A stretch of DNA of 64,000 bases from Eopsaltria australis (taxonomy: Eukaryota; Chordata; Aves; Passeriformes; Petroicidae), in assembly GCA_034509425.1 (NCBI GenBank), contig JAVTVJ010000574.1, positions 930,001 to 994,000 of the forward strand, written 5' to 3'. The position numbers and the translations under genes are program-made. Shown one piece after another: positions 51,908-64,000 of the stretch (position 1 is its first letter; each line of letters starts with the position of its first letter). The notes below the pieces were generated by a model. The model did no database searches, was not told the DNA's origin, and saw only the letters and a list, made by a program, of their open reading frames with translations.

Positions 51908-54900
51908 CAGATAAAGAATTTTACTAAGTGGATGATTTGTACAATACAGCCTCTAGGTCTCTTGCAGAATTACTTTGATGAGGAAATGGTTCTTTAATTA
52001 CGCTGAAGGCCGATTACCCCATTACAGCCATATTGTTTTGTGGATTGCATATAATTTTGCTGTTTCCAAAGATTCCCTGCCATAATTCTGAAGAAAATGC
52101 AAACAGCAAGCAGACACTTGAGACACATTAGGCAAGAGATGCTTTAGTGAATTCAATTTAACCAGCAACATTAAAGTGATTTTGTTGAATAAAACATAAT
52201 GCAATAATGAGCCTGTGTGTGTCAACTCTGCAAAGATAATAGCTGGAAACTTAGCTTTGCTTTCCTCTTTTCTAGGCTTTTCTCTTCTTGGGCTCATTAG
52301 TCAGAGACAATGCTGCAAACAGAAACCTCTTCTAGTACAGGCTTTATTTCAGTTTAAGTGTATTCCCTGCAATTGTACTTTACAGTTGAATATAGAGTTA
52401 AAGGAATTAATTTGTGTCTGCTTCACATCAGCACTAATGAGATTACACATTATATGGGAGTTTTTTATCCTTTTATGCCTAATGTTGAGGACAGCAAAAT
52501 GTACAGATCACTCTAGATCACTCGGTGATGTTTGCTGCCTTTTTAGAGAAGAAATATTTACAAATTTATGCAATTGAAGGGAAAGAATCTCAGTTATACT
52601 GTGTGCACTTTTCTTTTACTGCACTTTCTGACACCCTTCTTGTCTTTCCAGGTGACTGCACTGAATGTAACGAGGCAAAGAGCTCTTTATGTCCAGAGCA
52701 GGGGTTACTCATTACATTAAGGAGGCTCTCCTGGAGCTGCTCAAATCTGAATTACATGCAATTTATGACTGCAAGAATATTCACCTTTACCAGAAACTAA
52801 ATAAGGATTAAAAGCAAATATTGAAGAAAATGAAAATTATAAGGTTTATTTATTTATTGTATCTTCCACCAGACTTTTCTGATTCCCAGAGCTAGTCTGT
52901 GGCTTCAGATAGGTACAGCACAGCTACCAGCTGTTCCTTTAATGCCCACCAAAACATCTCTAACCTGCTGTTTGTAAGTGGAAAGGTGACTCCCAACACT
53001 TGTACCTGCACTGGTTTTCAGTTATGGCTGTCTTGGGCTCTCAAAGCTTTTATAGCTTTTTACAGTTTCAGTAAAACCATATGGTTTGGTGACATGAAAC
53101 CCTTTGCTACAGAAAACTCCTGGGATTCTGTGATTGTAGCACACTGGCAGCATTTCAGTTTTCATTTGTTCATGGAGTCATCATTTTATAGGGAAAAGAA
53201 AGGTAATAAATCAAAATCTCAGCCATTCATCATTTAGAGGGGTGCCTCACCTTGTAAATTCGAATTGCTTTAATGGTTTGGCACCGTTTTATTTTGTTTT
53301 CATTGAATGAAGAATAGCTGAGGAGAGCAGCCAAGCTTATACATCACCACATCTATGAATCAAAGGAAAAACCAAGAGTGAAATGTTTTATAAAGGCAAA
53401 GCAGTGAACGGAACAAAAAGAAAACATCATTTATAGGGGGGAAAGGCAGGCAATCTTTATTGCTTGAATTTAGATGTTATGAGACATTTTGCCTTTAGGT
53501 GATAAATAAAAGGCTCAGGGGTCTGCAGGGTGGAAGTTGGGGGTATCCCAGAGATTTTTGGCAGAGCTGAACATCTCTGTTTTGGGAGAAAATGGGTGAA
53601 TTTGGTTGATGTGGTTTTGCCATTGCTACAGTTTGGTCACTGACCTATTCCCACACTCAAGGCGTGCAGGAACTCAGGGGAGCAGCAGTCCCAGAAGAGC
53701 TTTAGAGCTGACCAGAGCTGCCCTGCAGCCTTGTTTGCTCTTATCTTCAGTTCTGTTCTCCTCACAAGCCCCATTTCCTTGCTGTTTGGGCCTGCAGAGT
53801 TATTTGCACTTTTAAAATAATCAATCATTTACGTTCTGGGTTCCTGAGAATGACTTTATAGCTTAGGTGGAGCAATAGGAAAGAGATTATGAACTCCAGG
53901 GGGAATTCTTAGGTTCTGCTTATGAAAAGAATGAAGGTATAGCACAAGAAATGATTTGCACTGCTCAGGGAAGGTTGTGGGGAGTACAAGTGACAGCAGC
54001 TATGTTCTCACCTCGGTGGAGGAATCAGTGAGTGGAGTGGGTCTCCATTCTCCTTTCTCTGTACCTGAATCCCTGGTGAGGATTGGGTGAGAAGCATTCC
54101 CTCTTGAGCCAGAGAAGTGCTGCATTTTCCCAAAGAGGGAAGGAGGACTTTTCAACCAGGTGTGTTTAGCACAGGAAGGTAAAATCTGCACTGCTGTCTG
54201 TGGCATCAGGTGCCCTGTGCTCCTTCCCTCAGATGGCAGCAGGGAATAAACCTCAGCCAGGGAAAAATAAAAGGATGAGACCTGGGCATTGATCCCTTCT
54301 AAACAAAGCACTGCAGAGGCTGCTCTGTCTCCTGCCTTGCACCAGTTTGCATTTCCTGGCTCTTCCTGCCTCGCTGAGCTGCTCTGAAACCCTCTTGCTG
54401 TTGGCATCCAGAGCAGAGCATTTGTGCTCAGAACTCACTCAGGGGCTCCAGCTGGGGTCAGAAATGGAGCAGGGCTCATCCCTGTGGCCCCCAATTGCTC
54501 CTGTGTGACCCTTGGTGGCTGTGTCACCCCTGAATTGTTTTATCCAGGTGGCCCCAGGCCAAAGATTATTCCTCGTGCTTTGGTGGGTGATGGTTTAGAC
54601 CTCCTGAGGAGTTATAAATTAATCAACTTTTTCCTTCTTCTACCATGTAAATGACTCATCTAGTAGTGCCCGTTGTTTGTACTCACAGTTTCTTCATTTT
54701 ATAATGTTTAGATCATTTTTCAGTATTTTGGACAGTTCTAAGCTGCTTTCAGAGGTCTTTGCAGCTTTAGTGAACACTTCTGATATCCAGGTTAAAATAT
54801 GCAACCCAAAAATGAACAAACTGTACAGAACCAAGGCTGTCTGAGTGTCCACCCTCGTGGTGAAGGAAACTCAGAATGGAACCTGCACTAATGCAGCAAT

Positions 54901-55784
54901 ATCAGCATCCTGAGTTCTTTTTCACAACATCCACAAATCGTTATTTTTCTTTCTCTCAATTCATTCACCCCACTGAAAATGCAATGGCAATGGCATCAGC
55001 ACATGTGAATGGCTTCAAGCTTTTGTGTGCTTTGCTGTTTCACCTGTGAATCAAAACCTTTATTATTTATCACTAAAAAACAAACTCTCCACGAGATTTA
55101 ATAATCTGATATTAAAATAGGGGAAAAAGCCAACAAAACCCCTCAAATTAGAAAAGAAACCCTGTATTCAAAAGCAATCAATCTATGAAAAAAATCAATC
55201 TATGAAAGCAGAAAATGGGCTGCAGTTTGTGAAATAATTTTTTTTTTTTTTCTGTAGAAGGGGACCCTCAGACCAGAGGGATCCAGTGGGTGTTAATATT
55301 CTCCAGCAATATGCAGGACTTGGTAACTATACAGACTTTTAGAGACTGATTGTGCATTTTCTTTTTACTGGTGCCATGTTTGTAATATTTGTTTGTCCCT
55401 AGCTGATGCCACAGTAGGAGATATAAAAAAAGACGTATGAATAATTTATAAAAGTACTCAGAAGTCACCAAAGAGCATTGCTCTGATGATGCAGTGTGCA
55501 CGAAGGCCTTGGATAATATGAATAGATTATATATCATAATAGATTAATATAATAATAAATTAGACTGGAAAACATCAGAAGGATACATTTTGTTCTGTAT
55601 TTTGTGCTGCAGTTCTAGAACTCTGGTCAATGCAAACACCTTAAGCTGCAAAGGAAATTTTCCAAGTAGAAGCATTTCGAAGATCCAATAAACTTGAATG
55701 AACTTTATGTTAAAGATCACTGAATCCCTGTATTGTCTTAGCAGGGCCACTTAGACATCACCTGAAACCTTCCATCAGAAAGGT

Positions 55785-55822
55785 GTAATTCTGTTTGTAA
55801 TTCTCTTTGTAATTCTGTTTGT
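55785..55822. repeat. 12-bp tandem repeat, about 3 units
   Basis: GTAATTCTGTTT, GTAATTCTCTTT, GTAATTCTGTTT, then GTAA. One mismatch in the middle copy. Confidence 0.9.
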
Positions 55823-58800
55823 AAGTCAGTACAGATGTGGATAGATGGTTATTCATAATCAGCAGGACTACAACTTAAAAAAATAAATCCATGTTATTAA
55901 ACATACTTTAAAATGAAAATAAAACACAGGATTTCAGTCCTGCATTTCCACATTGGAATTGTTGTCACTCAGAACAGGAAGAAGAGAAGGGATTTCACTT
56001 TGGGACCATTGATTGCAGTAGAATTATTATTTGAGGTGAAAATCTGGCTGCATATAGAAAATGCTCTGTTGGGACAAAAACGTGAAGCTTCCTGGAGGGA
56101 GGTTCCTAAGAGTCTCCTTTCTGGTTCTTTCCACTTTGAGCCACAGGAAAGAGGTGTGGCACAATCAAAGCCACCAATTCAGAACTTCTGAGAGGGGTTA
56201 AGCATAAGATGGCCAGAGAAATCACAGAACTTCAGAGTCTGCATCCAGGATAAATTTATTAGTATATTTATTTATAGTATAAATTTATTAAGGAAATGTC
56301 ACAACATTTCTCTGTGCATGCATTGTTCCCTGTACCTCTGGAGAAGAAAACGTGATCCTTTCATGAATGATTCAAGGCAGTGAGGCTATTTTGAAACAGA
56401 TCAATGAAAACTGACACTTTGGCCCTTGGCAATTCAAGCTTTGCTCAAAGAGAAGTTAAGGTTGCCTGAACTTTTCTTCTTCTGTGCAAATGGGAAGAAA
56501 ATTATCAGGGTCCTTGAACAGAAGCCTGAGACAGAACTATGGTTGAAATTTAACTAAAGTAGTTTTCACTACCTTGAGTATCATAATTCACTGTGTTCTT
56601 GCTCACATGGAGGAATGAGGAATCATGAAGCTTATTCCAAAGTGTATTTTGGCTGTCTAAAGTGTGTGTTTGTGCTGTAGGGGTCTAACAGACTGATGGT
56701 TTGGGTACCTTTTCTCTCTTCCCTCCCACTTCTCCCCTTTGATTTCATGTGCAGGGTCTCACCTCCAGCCACCAGAGCAGACAGATGTCAGCAGGACCTG
56801 ATGGATGCATTTGACTGGGTCAGAAACTCATCCACTGCTGTGCTCAGGCAACAATAAAACAATCAAAAACGGCTGAACTTCATCTCTTGCCCCATGGCAG
56901 AAAATTTCCTCCCAAGTCAGGGATCCTGGTCCCCCCAAACTTCAGTGGTGTGCAGCAAAATGGGATTGCAGGAACTGGGGAGCACTGGGAGCTGAAATCA
57001 GTGAAGAACAGCACCAGCAGAGAATCCAAGGCAAAGTTCTTTGAGGCATTAGAGAGTAGAGGCAGGAATTAAAGATGAGGAGATTCCTGCCTCAGCAGCA
57101 GCAGGTTATGGAATTGAAACTCTCCTGATGGAAACCCTGCATGATGCAGACAGTTTGTGCTGTCAGATGTACATGAACTGATGAACTGGATTGAAATAGG
57201 AAATATTGTCATTCTTACCTGACCTGGTACAATTAATGGGCTTGCTTTTACACACATTTTTAAAACTGTCTAGAACACAATTTTGAATGCCAGAGGATTC
57301 TTCTCACTGACCACAGCTATTTTATCTGACTTATTTCCTTTCTGCTCTTCAGTTTAATTCCTGAAACCATCTTCAGCACAATCAGGATTTGCTTCTTTAA
57401 GAATTCTTTTCTCCTCATCCCTAGTCCCAAGGAGAGCTCAGCAGAAATGTTTCTTGAGTTTATTTCCATATTTACCTGCCACTCTCTGCCCTTCAGGCCA
57501 GACACAGAGTTTTGACAATAAAGGATGGTCTCTCCTATAGCACCCAAACATAAGAATATTCAGATATTGGGATGCCCCCTCCTGCATCTGCTCTGAGCAT
57601 TCAGCATGGATGCTCTGACACGGCTTTGGAGTCTTTGTTTTTAAATTACTTTATAAAATAGCAATCTGTTCTCACACACTGGATATTATGCATTGTTTAT
57701 AGTCTTGAAAGGTGTCCTGGTTTTAATTTCTGAAAATCAGAGAAGTAACCCTGCGTTTATGGGCACATTTTCCATTTACAGAGGCTTCCAAGAGCTCTGG
57801 AACTGCAGTCAATAAGATATCTGTGAATCAAAAATCAGCACTGCTGATCTCACAATGGCCTCTCCAGTCCCAGGTTGTCCCCTCAGGTGGCAGAAGTTTT
57901 TCCTAGACTGATTTCTGCAGCTCCACTGAGTCTGGCTGTGCTTGGAAACAGCCAGAGCACAGAATTCATGCTCTAGAAAATGACACTAATTAGAAGAGAT
58001 GAACTTCAGAAAAACAAATAAATATGCACTTCCCGTGTTAGCATCCTTGGGAATAAGCAGGTTTAAAAAGAAAGAGATTATTAAGAAATGAAACATGATT
58101 TATAGGAAGAATTGTCCCTTAGCAGAATGCTTACACGTATTTTCTGAACTCCAGGAGGATTTTAATGCAGCAATTTGGCTCCTACACCTGCATAAATATT
58201 TCAAAGCGTGTTTACTTCTTTCCTGTTGACTCAATTTTTCTTCAAATCCTTCTAGATCCCATTTCTTTTACCTTACAATTTCTCTTTATTTCCATACTTC
58301 TGGAATTCATGAAGAGCAACTGCTATAAACACAGCAAAACATTCATAAACATCTCATCCCACAGAAAGAAAAAATATTCTTTGATAATTGTAGCTCTGTC
58401 TCTTCACTGGGCTTGGGTATCTCAGGCCAGTTTGAAATACTTAAACATTCATCCATACTTTTTTCAAACATGAAATTACTGATCCTCACTAGAACACACA
58501 TCAGGTTTTTCCCCAAAATTAAGGCTCTCAGATTATCTTTTTGTGCTGAATTGCTGGATGTACCTCCTAGAGATTCCCATACAATCTAACAATTAAAGGT
58601 GCTTTATTTTGTTTTTCTTACTTACACTGGTTCCGGGGGGGAAAAAAAAACAACAAACAGGAACAAAATCCCAAACCCAAAAAATCCAGCACTTTTTTCA
58701 CACCAGGCTTGCTAGATTTATGATTCAAGAAAATACACCAGAAATCAAGTGATTTTAAGGGGAAAAAGGCTCATTTTTGTTTAGTCTCCTGGAGAGGTTT

Positions 58801-61267
58801 AACAGAGTGCCTGTTTCTCTAAAATGAATCTTTTTTCTGGATGAGCTGGGGGTAGATCTCACACAGGTGGAACAGAAATGCTTTCACCAGTGAGCATTAC
58901 AGTTTCCAAAGGTTTTGTCTTCGAAGTCAAATAATCCTTGACCAAAAATAGCTGCCTACAGTCATTTTGTGGAGCAACAGTGACATTTAGTGGTGACTGA
59001 AGCAATTCCTAAATTTTGTTGATCCTTCAATGCCTTGATGACCCCGGGAGCATTCAGCAGACTCTCATCCTCACTGAAATTCACACTTAATTTTCCCTTC
59101 CTTCTCCCCCCATTCTTTTGTATATTGTAATGCAGTGTTTGTAAAGGCACAAAAACCTCTATTTTTATAATAAATCAACACAGATATTTTAAAAACAGAA
59201 CTTCCTTGAAGATCTTCCTTGAAAATCAACTCTTTTTCATCTCATGATAAACAATTTAATAATCAGAGAAATTTTTCCTTGTTTGAGAATCAGACTGAAG
59301 CAGTGCATTGTACAGAGCAGATTGCAAGGATTAGATTTCCCTTATTTCCATTATTTCCCTTAATTTTTCACTTGGTATGTCAACATTCTGGCATTGGGCT
59401 TGGCTCACTGAGTTGTGCCTCCCCAAAATGTGCTTTTCCCCTCCCTCCACTCCCACACAGTGGTTTTGCAATGTTGGTAAATCCTTAAGCAAGGGCTCTG
59501 CACTAACAAGGTCATGGAGAAGCCTCCAGGACACTGTCTGCACACCTTGCTCAGATCTGCAAGGATCAAGTCTTCTCCTAATCAGAGGGGATTTCTCCCT
59601 CAGTGACTTGGCCAAGATAAAATACTTTTCTAAATTTTTCACATTTATTTAGGTTCTCCCACAGATTAGAATATTAAGCATATCACAATACATATATAAA
59701 TACATCAGTTGTTCAAGTGTTTCAACATCCACCAGGATATCTCAGTATAACAGAGGAATCACAGGGAGTTATAAAAAGCCTTGCCCAGTTGCTACTCAAA
59801 TAACTGAAACCTTTCCTTTCAAATTGTCATTTTCTGTTCCTTCAATCCATTTTCCTTGGAAATAACCTCACATGATCAACCCAAACTGAATTAGGTATGG
59901 ATTCCACAGCAATTCCACAGCACCCTGGCTCACTGGTGCAACTCCTGGCCTGAATAACTTGAAATGCCAGGCAAGAATTACAAAACAAAGTTAATCAGAC
60001 AGATGCTAATCTTCAGAAATACATGTTTAATATCGTTTATCTTTAGCAACACATGCTGAATAACATTAAAATATGTCACAGAGGTATAATTGGAACCATA
60101 ATTGCTAAGGAAAAGTTATGAAAATGTTTGTTTCACCAATTTCAAAAAGATCTGTAAAACTGGTACAATTCTGAAAGCAAAACAGTAAAGCTGAAAGAGT
60201 TCACTTTATCTCTATAAAACCAAATATTTCCATACAGCATTTCAGAACAGGGGAAATGTCAGAAGGTGTTTTGCCTCTTATTGCTGCTGTAATCTAAATA
60301 ATCACTTCCATTCCAAGCCTGCTCTTTTGCACCCCTCAGCCCTGGATGTTCACTACCCTCAGCTTCCACCTCGAGATTTCTTTACCTGCACCACACTTGG
60401 TGGCTGCAATGAAGGCAGGAAATACAATATAATATTATCACAATTTTCATTTTGGAATCTCACTGCTAACTCAGGGCAGCTGCAATCCTCATGGTTATGG
60501 CAGAGCCACTCTCCCTTTCCTTGCCAATCATTGATTAACTGGGAAATGGGGCTGCATTCATCTTCCCCACCCTTGAAAATGAGGAGGTGTCAGACTCATT
60601 CACAGACAGGGAGAAATCTTTGGAAAGCAAAACTTCCAGCTGTGGACTCAATGCCAGTAAATTCCTTGCAAACTGTGTGAAAACTCTTTTCTGTGCATCT
60701 GTTTGAGTAATGAAGTGAATGGTGTGAGGCACAATTCTGACAGATCGTAGGGGGTTTGAGATTCTTCTCAGCTTATGGCTGAATATTTAATCAAAATATC
60801 TCATCCACATTTATGGCACCACAAGAACAACCCAGTGAAGAACCAGATGTGCCACACAGCTCTACCTGAACAATAGTTCCAACTTCAGAGTTGCCTTATT
60901 TATAATTTCTTGGTACAGCAAGAGAACAAATTGGTGTTTTTTCCCACTGACAAGTATGTCTTGCCTTTCTTGTGCAAATGTTTCTTCTGCTTCCCAGCAA
61001 AAATCACATTATCCTATTGCTAACAGTGCTAAACACATCCACGTTTTCCTCTTGGACCTCGTGATTTTCGTAACAATAATAAAATCACTCCCCACAACAG
61101 CCACCTTTTGGTTATCAGTGCAGATATTGGATAAAAATAACAGGAGATTGGGATAACGAAGAACAAGATAAAGATTATTTGAAAGGTGTTTCAGAGAACA
61201 CCCTTCTACCATGGAGGGAAAACATTCCCAGATTTGGGAAGTGTTCAGAGGCCTCTAAGTCTGTCCC

Positions 61268-61435
61268 AAAGGTGGAGAGGAGAAGGAAAAGGAAGGTTGG
61301 AAGGGATACAGGAAAAAGGGAATTGAGAGAAAGGGTAGAAAGAAGGAAAAGGAAGAGAGGGGTAGAAAGCAAAAGGAAGGAAGAAATGAAAGGAAGGAAG
61401 GAAGGGAGATGATGGAAAGAAGGAGAAAATGTGGG
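61268..61435 (+). repeat. Purine-rich tract
   Basis: About 165 bp almost entirely A and G on the plus strand, with GGAAGGAAGGAAGGGAG-type words near 61393-61409. It is an imperfect GGAA/GAAA-family simple repeat and could form a triplex. Lys/Arg/Glu-rich frames through it are artefacts. Confidence 0.85.
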
Positions 61436-62581
61436 GATTTTTGCTTGTGCTGCTCCTGCATGTCTGAGAATCTGGAGACGTTTGCTTAACTGAATATTAT
61501 TTTTATTCTTCATAAATAAAAAAAAACCCCACCCGTTCTTTCCTTGGAAAATATGTACTAAACAAGTTTTGACAGATGCCTTTTGTTCACCACTGAAAAC
61601 AGAAGTCACAGATTTGCTATTAAAAGGTGTTAGAAAGGAGAAAATTTTTTAAGGTATGAAAGAGGTGGCAAAGTGGCAAACTGTGAGGAGGAGGAAGTGG
61701 TTTAGAAGGGAGGTTTCCAATATTTGCTTCCATCAAAGCTAAAAGTTAAATTTGGTGGGATTTGGTGGGAATTTGTGGGATTTGGCCTTGGCTTACATTA
61801 TCTGTACAGTCAGATTTTCATTTCATTTAAATGGCTTTTTGCAGAACATGAGGAGCTTCCCCCTAAACTTTTCCACCCCTTGGCCTCTGAAGTTCCCAGC
61901 CTGGAGCCCAAAGGGAGCTGCTGCTGCAGCCCTGGATTTGGGGTGGTTTGAGTTCTTGGGTCTCAGAGCTGCATCCAGATGAAAATCCTGCCTTCACTCA
62001 GGTGAGGTGGAAAGCAATGGACTCTGAAAAATGGAAAAACCACAGGACACCTGTGCCTGCACCAAATCAGGGCTGGAAACACGATTTCCTGCTCAGCACA
62101 CAGGCAGCACAGCCACCAGAAGAGGGCTATTGGAGATCAACTGCAGCACATGATCCCTTCCATCAGCCCAGCGGTGCCAGTCCTTTGTGTCACAGGAATG
62201 GGAGGAAATCTTCCTGGTGCTTGGAAGTGAAAGGAACGAGGAACTTGTCTTTACAAACAAACTGGGTCTTGCCAGTAGACAGCTAACATTGAGAGATAAA
62301 AGAAACAATGGGGAGGATTCCACTGATTGATGAATGGAGAGAGGGAGATTTGCATTTACAAACAAACCAAAGGTCTGCTGATCAATGAAACTGAATATGG
62401 GAAGGTGAAAATAATCATAAATTCCATAAGGAATTCCACCGAGTGACACAAGGGAGGGACAAAGGGAGAGATTGTACATTAGAAGGGGGTCTGAAGTATC
62501 AGACATGTCGGGAAGTCTGTATCTCTCAATTACCTCAGCCCATGGGGAAAGAGAGCAGGGCCTGGGGGTCAGGAAATCAGG

Positions 62582-62589
62582 ATAAAAAG
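62582..62589 (+). promoter_or_regulatory. TATA box of the LTR
   Basis: ATAAAAAG in the sequence AGGATAAAAAGGAGG. It lies about 74 bp upstream of the AATAAA signal, the usual spacing in compact LTRs. Transcription would be expected to start about 25-30 bp downstream, near 62612, and run toward the candidate exon at 63024. Confidence 0.6.
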
Positions 62590-62655
62590 GAGGCTGTGTC
62601 CTCTAAAATTGGAGAGACCCCAGGGGAAATGCTCCATGGCCTCTCCCTTTATTCG

Positions 62656-62661
62656 AATAAA
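62656..62661 (+). terminator. LTR polyadenylation signal
   Basis: AATAAA in TTCGAATAAAGTTACAGG, followed about 40 bp later by a GT-rich downstream element (CTGGTGTTTGTGG). In a solo LTR this can end incoming transcripts. Read-through past it would be needed for the LTR promoter to reach downstream sequence. Confidence 0.6.
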
Positions 62662-63023
62662 GTTACAGGACTCCTCTGTTTTCTTTTTGAACATAAACCT
62701 CTGGTGTTTGTGGATTAATTTCCTCACAGAAGCATCATGATTTTTCTGGTGTGAAAAGTGAGCATCTACAGCTGCGTGAAAAAATCCAGCAGATTCTCTT
62801 TCCTCCTCACCAGGCCCTGTTTAAGCCCTGTAATGTCTCGGAGTGAAGCAGAGCTCCCCCATCCAGCAGGGAGCTGCTCAGACCTGCACAGGGCTGCTGG
62901 CAGCAGTTCCCTGGGCACTCCCTGCAGCTGCACCCTCCCCAGCAATATTTGTGCCTCCCTGGCACTCTGCAGGCTGGCAGGAGCAGCTCCACACTGCCCT
63001 GGAGTCCCCACTCGCTGCCCACC

Positions 63024-63168
63024 ATGGCTGGCTCAGAAAAGGCTCCCTGGCTGGCAGGGAAACTCCTCAGATGGGTAACAGGGTGTGAACGTGGGGAAAG
63101 CCTGAGCAAAATGCCACCAGAGCTCATCTGCTTCTTCCTCTGCGCTCTGAGTGCTCCAGATCTCTCAG
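63024..63168 (+). CDS. Candidate first coding exon with signal-peptide-like sequence
   Basis: The frame opens with ATG in strong context (CCCACCATGG at 63024). An in-frame second ATG at 63111 (AAAATGC) also has A at -3. From the second ATG the peptide is MPPELICFFLCALSAPDLS: a short hydrophobic core after a brief start and then small and polar residues, as in a signal peptide. From the first ATG it adds 29 residues (MAGSEKAPWLAGKLLRWVTG...), giving 48 codons plus one base. The exon ends CTCTCAG and the intron would begin GTAAAC, a fair donor. The phase is 1, typical after signal-peptide exons of immunoglobulin-type and other extracellular modular proteins. No second exon is visible before 64 kb, and I recognise no protein. 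It may be chance. Confidence 0.3.
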
Positions 63169-64000
63169 GTAAACAATTCAAATATCTTCATTGACTCCAG
63201 GCAGGAGACAGACAGGTTGTGAGTAACAAAGTCTTTTGTCCTTTTGCTCAATGTGCCTCTGCAGCAGTTAAGCCAAATGAGGTCAGGTGATCTTGAATTT
63301 TAATTCTTTTTCTAAAATGAACATCAGAATAAGCGAATGAAAAAGGCAATCTGTAAATTCTGTTCTGCAGGTCATTTCTGAACCCTAAAGGGAAATTTCA
63401 GTTCGGAGGAATTTAAGTAACACAGTTTTTATCTCTGCTCTTTTGCTGCTCTGTGAGAAGCTGAACTCTCAAGTCTTCTTTCAATGCTGATCACTCTGAG
63501 CACAGGGATGCTCTGCCTGTGGAGTGGATGCAGGGTCAGAGAGGAAGGATGTAAAGTGCTAATTAATAGCTCAAATCACTTCTCTGAGGGTCTCCTGTAC
63601 CCTGGAAGGAGGCTGTGCTGATAATCTGCTTCTCCAAGTAAATGCTGCACACCACACCCATCTCAGAGGAGCTTGTCTCAGATCTGCCTGCATTCCAGTG
63701 TTTGCAATGTCAGTCCTCTGAAAGCAAACCTGGCTTGCCAGTGTGCTTGGGCTTTCCCTGGTCCAGGTTTTCCAAATGTGCCATTTTAGGTTGTGTCAAC
63801 AACAACCTGGTTGTCTTGTGCTCCATTTTTTTCCTCTGCCTCAGAAAAAAAAAAGATTTTACAGCTTCCTCACTATTTATATTTCTTAGATGCCAAGGAC
63901 AGAACCCAGTGACAGCATCAAGTGGTTTCTGCTGGGAAAGTTTATTCTGTGCAATAGGGGAGATTATGGCAAATCTGTTTTGAAAGATGGCAGAGCTGGG
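63169..64000. other. Non-coding stretch to the end of the window
   Basis: A+T-rich with no exon I can support. A pyrimidine-rich segment ending CTCTGCCTCAG near 63843 resembles a splice acceptor but is followed by an A run. If the exon at 63024 is real, this is the start of its first intron. Confidence 0.5.

Larger units (their letters stand above)
51786..62227. other. Non-coding stretch up to the LTR
   Basis: A+T-rich with no supported exon. It contains the octamer pair at 51879-51907, a T14 run near 55238-55251, the 12-bp repeat at 55785 and the purine tract at 61268. The frames at 52215-52577 and 54000-54407 have no recognisable domain. I see no CR1 tail, no second LTR and no RNA gene. 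Confidence 0.55.
62228..62728 (+). mobile_element. Solo LTR of an endogenous retrovirus, about 501 bp
   Basis: The element runs from TGAAAGGAA to TTTCCTCACA. The ends are TG...CA, and the first ten bases match the complement of the last ten at seven positions. A 4-bp duplication, GAAG, flanks it (62224-62227 and 62729-62732). Inside, a TATA-like ATAAAAAG lies at 62582-62589, the polyadenylation signal AATAAA at 62656-62661, and a GT-rich segment near 62699-62717, in the order expected for U3, R and U5. U3 repeats TTTACAAACAAAC at 62250 and 62355 and holds a POU octamer ATTTGCAT at 62348-62355. No primer-binding site or viral gene lies next to it, so it is solo. A 4-bp duplication fits ERV1-like elements, but the family is uncertain; it resembles LTRs of finch genomes from memory only. 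Confidence 0.8.

Noticed and set aside
1..64000. CR1 LINE, SINE, CRISPR, rRNA or microRNA genes
   Set aside because: I looked for CR1 3' tails with terminal octamer repeats, common microRNA seeds, U6-like starts and regularly spaced palindromic repeats, and found none by eye. A RepeatMasker or Rfam search could still reveal diverged copies.

Overview
The window looks like non-coding nuclear DNA from a vertebrate. It is probably from a bird and perhaps a songbird. The reasons are: A+T-rich sequence depleted in CpG except at one place, no operon-like or densely packed long reading frames, no mammalian-type Alu or L1, several minisatellites, and one LTR with an endogenous-retrovirus layout that resembles finch-type LTRs. 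The bird assignment is inference; no host gene could be named. Most open frames here are no longer than chance or repeat structure explains, and I do not annotate them as genes.

Layout. 0-6.5 kb is plain A+T-rich DNA with one G-quadruplex motif. At 6.49-6.70 kb an A/G-rich tract runs into 31 perfect copies of GGGAA. 6.7-11.2 kb is ordinary sequence with one 50-bp tandem duplication and an ATT microsatellite. At 11.2-11.7 kb there is a 20-bp minisatellite of about 24 units whose unit length keeps all three forward frames open, giving artefactual reading frames. 11.7-32.8 kb is mostly unremarkable, with a dispersed 54-bp repeat pair (14.1 and 15.0 kb), a perfect 28-bp duplication (17.5 kb), a paired stem-loop (21.7 kb) and T23 (25.3 kb). 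32.8-33.56 kb is the only CpG-rich block. It looks like a promoter and carries a candidate minus-strand first coding exon of 78 codons. The last 48 bp of that exon recur at 27.0 kb. 33.6-62.2 kb is again mostly non-coding, with tandem duplications (34.3, 36.3, 51.7 and 55.8 kb), a G-rich 45-46-bp minisatellite (36.8-37.1 kb), a modestly CpG-retaining stretch (42.1-42.4 kb) and an inverted pair of POU octamers (51.9 kb).

The end of the window holds the most suggestive arrangement. A solo LTR (62,228-62,728, plus strand) has TG...CA ends, a 4-bp flanking duplication, a TATA box and an AATAAA signal. About 300 bp downstream, in the same orientation, is a possible first coding exon: good Kozak context, a signal-peptide-like stretch, and a phase-1 splice donor. 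If both readings are right, this is a candidate LTR-driven promoter for a secreted or membrane protein whose remaining exons lie beyond 64 kb. No complete gene, rRNA, tRNA, CRISPR array or full-length transposon was recognised.
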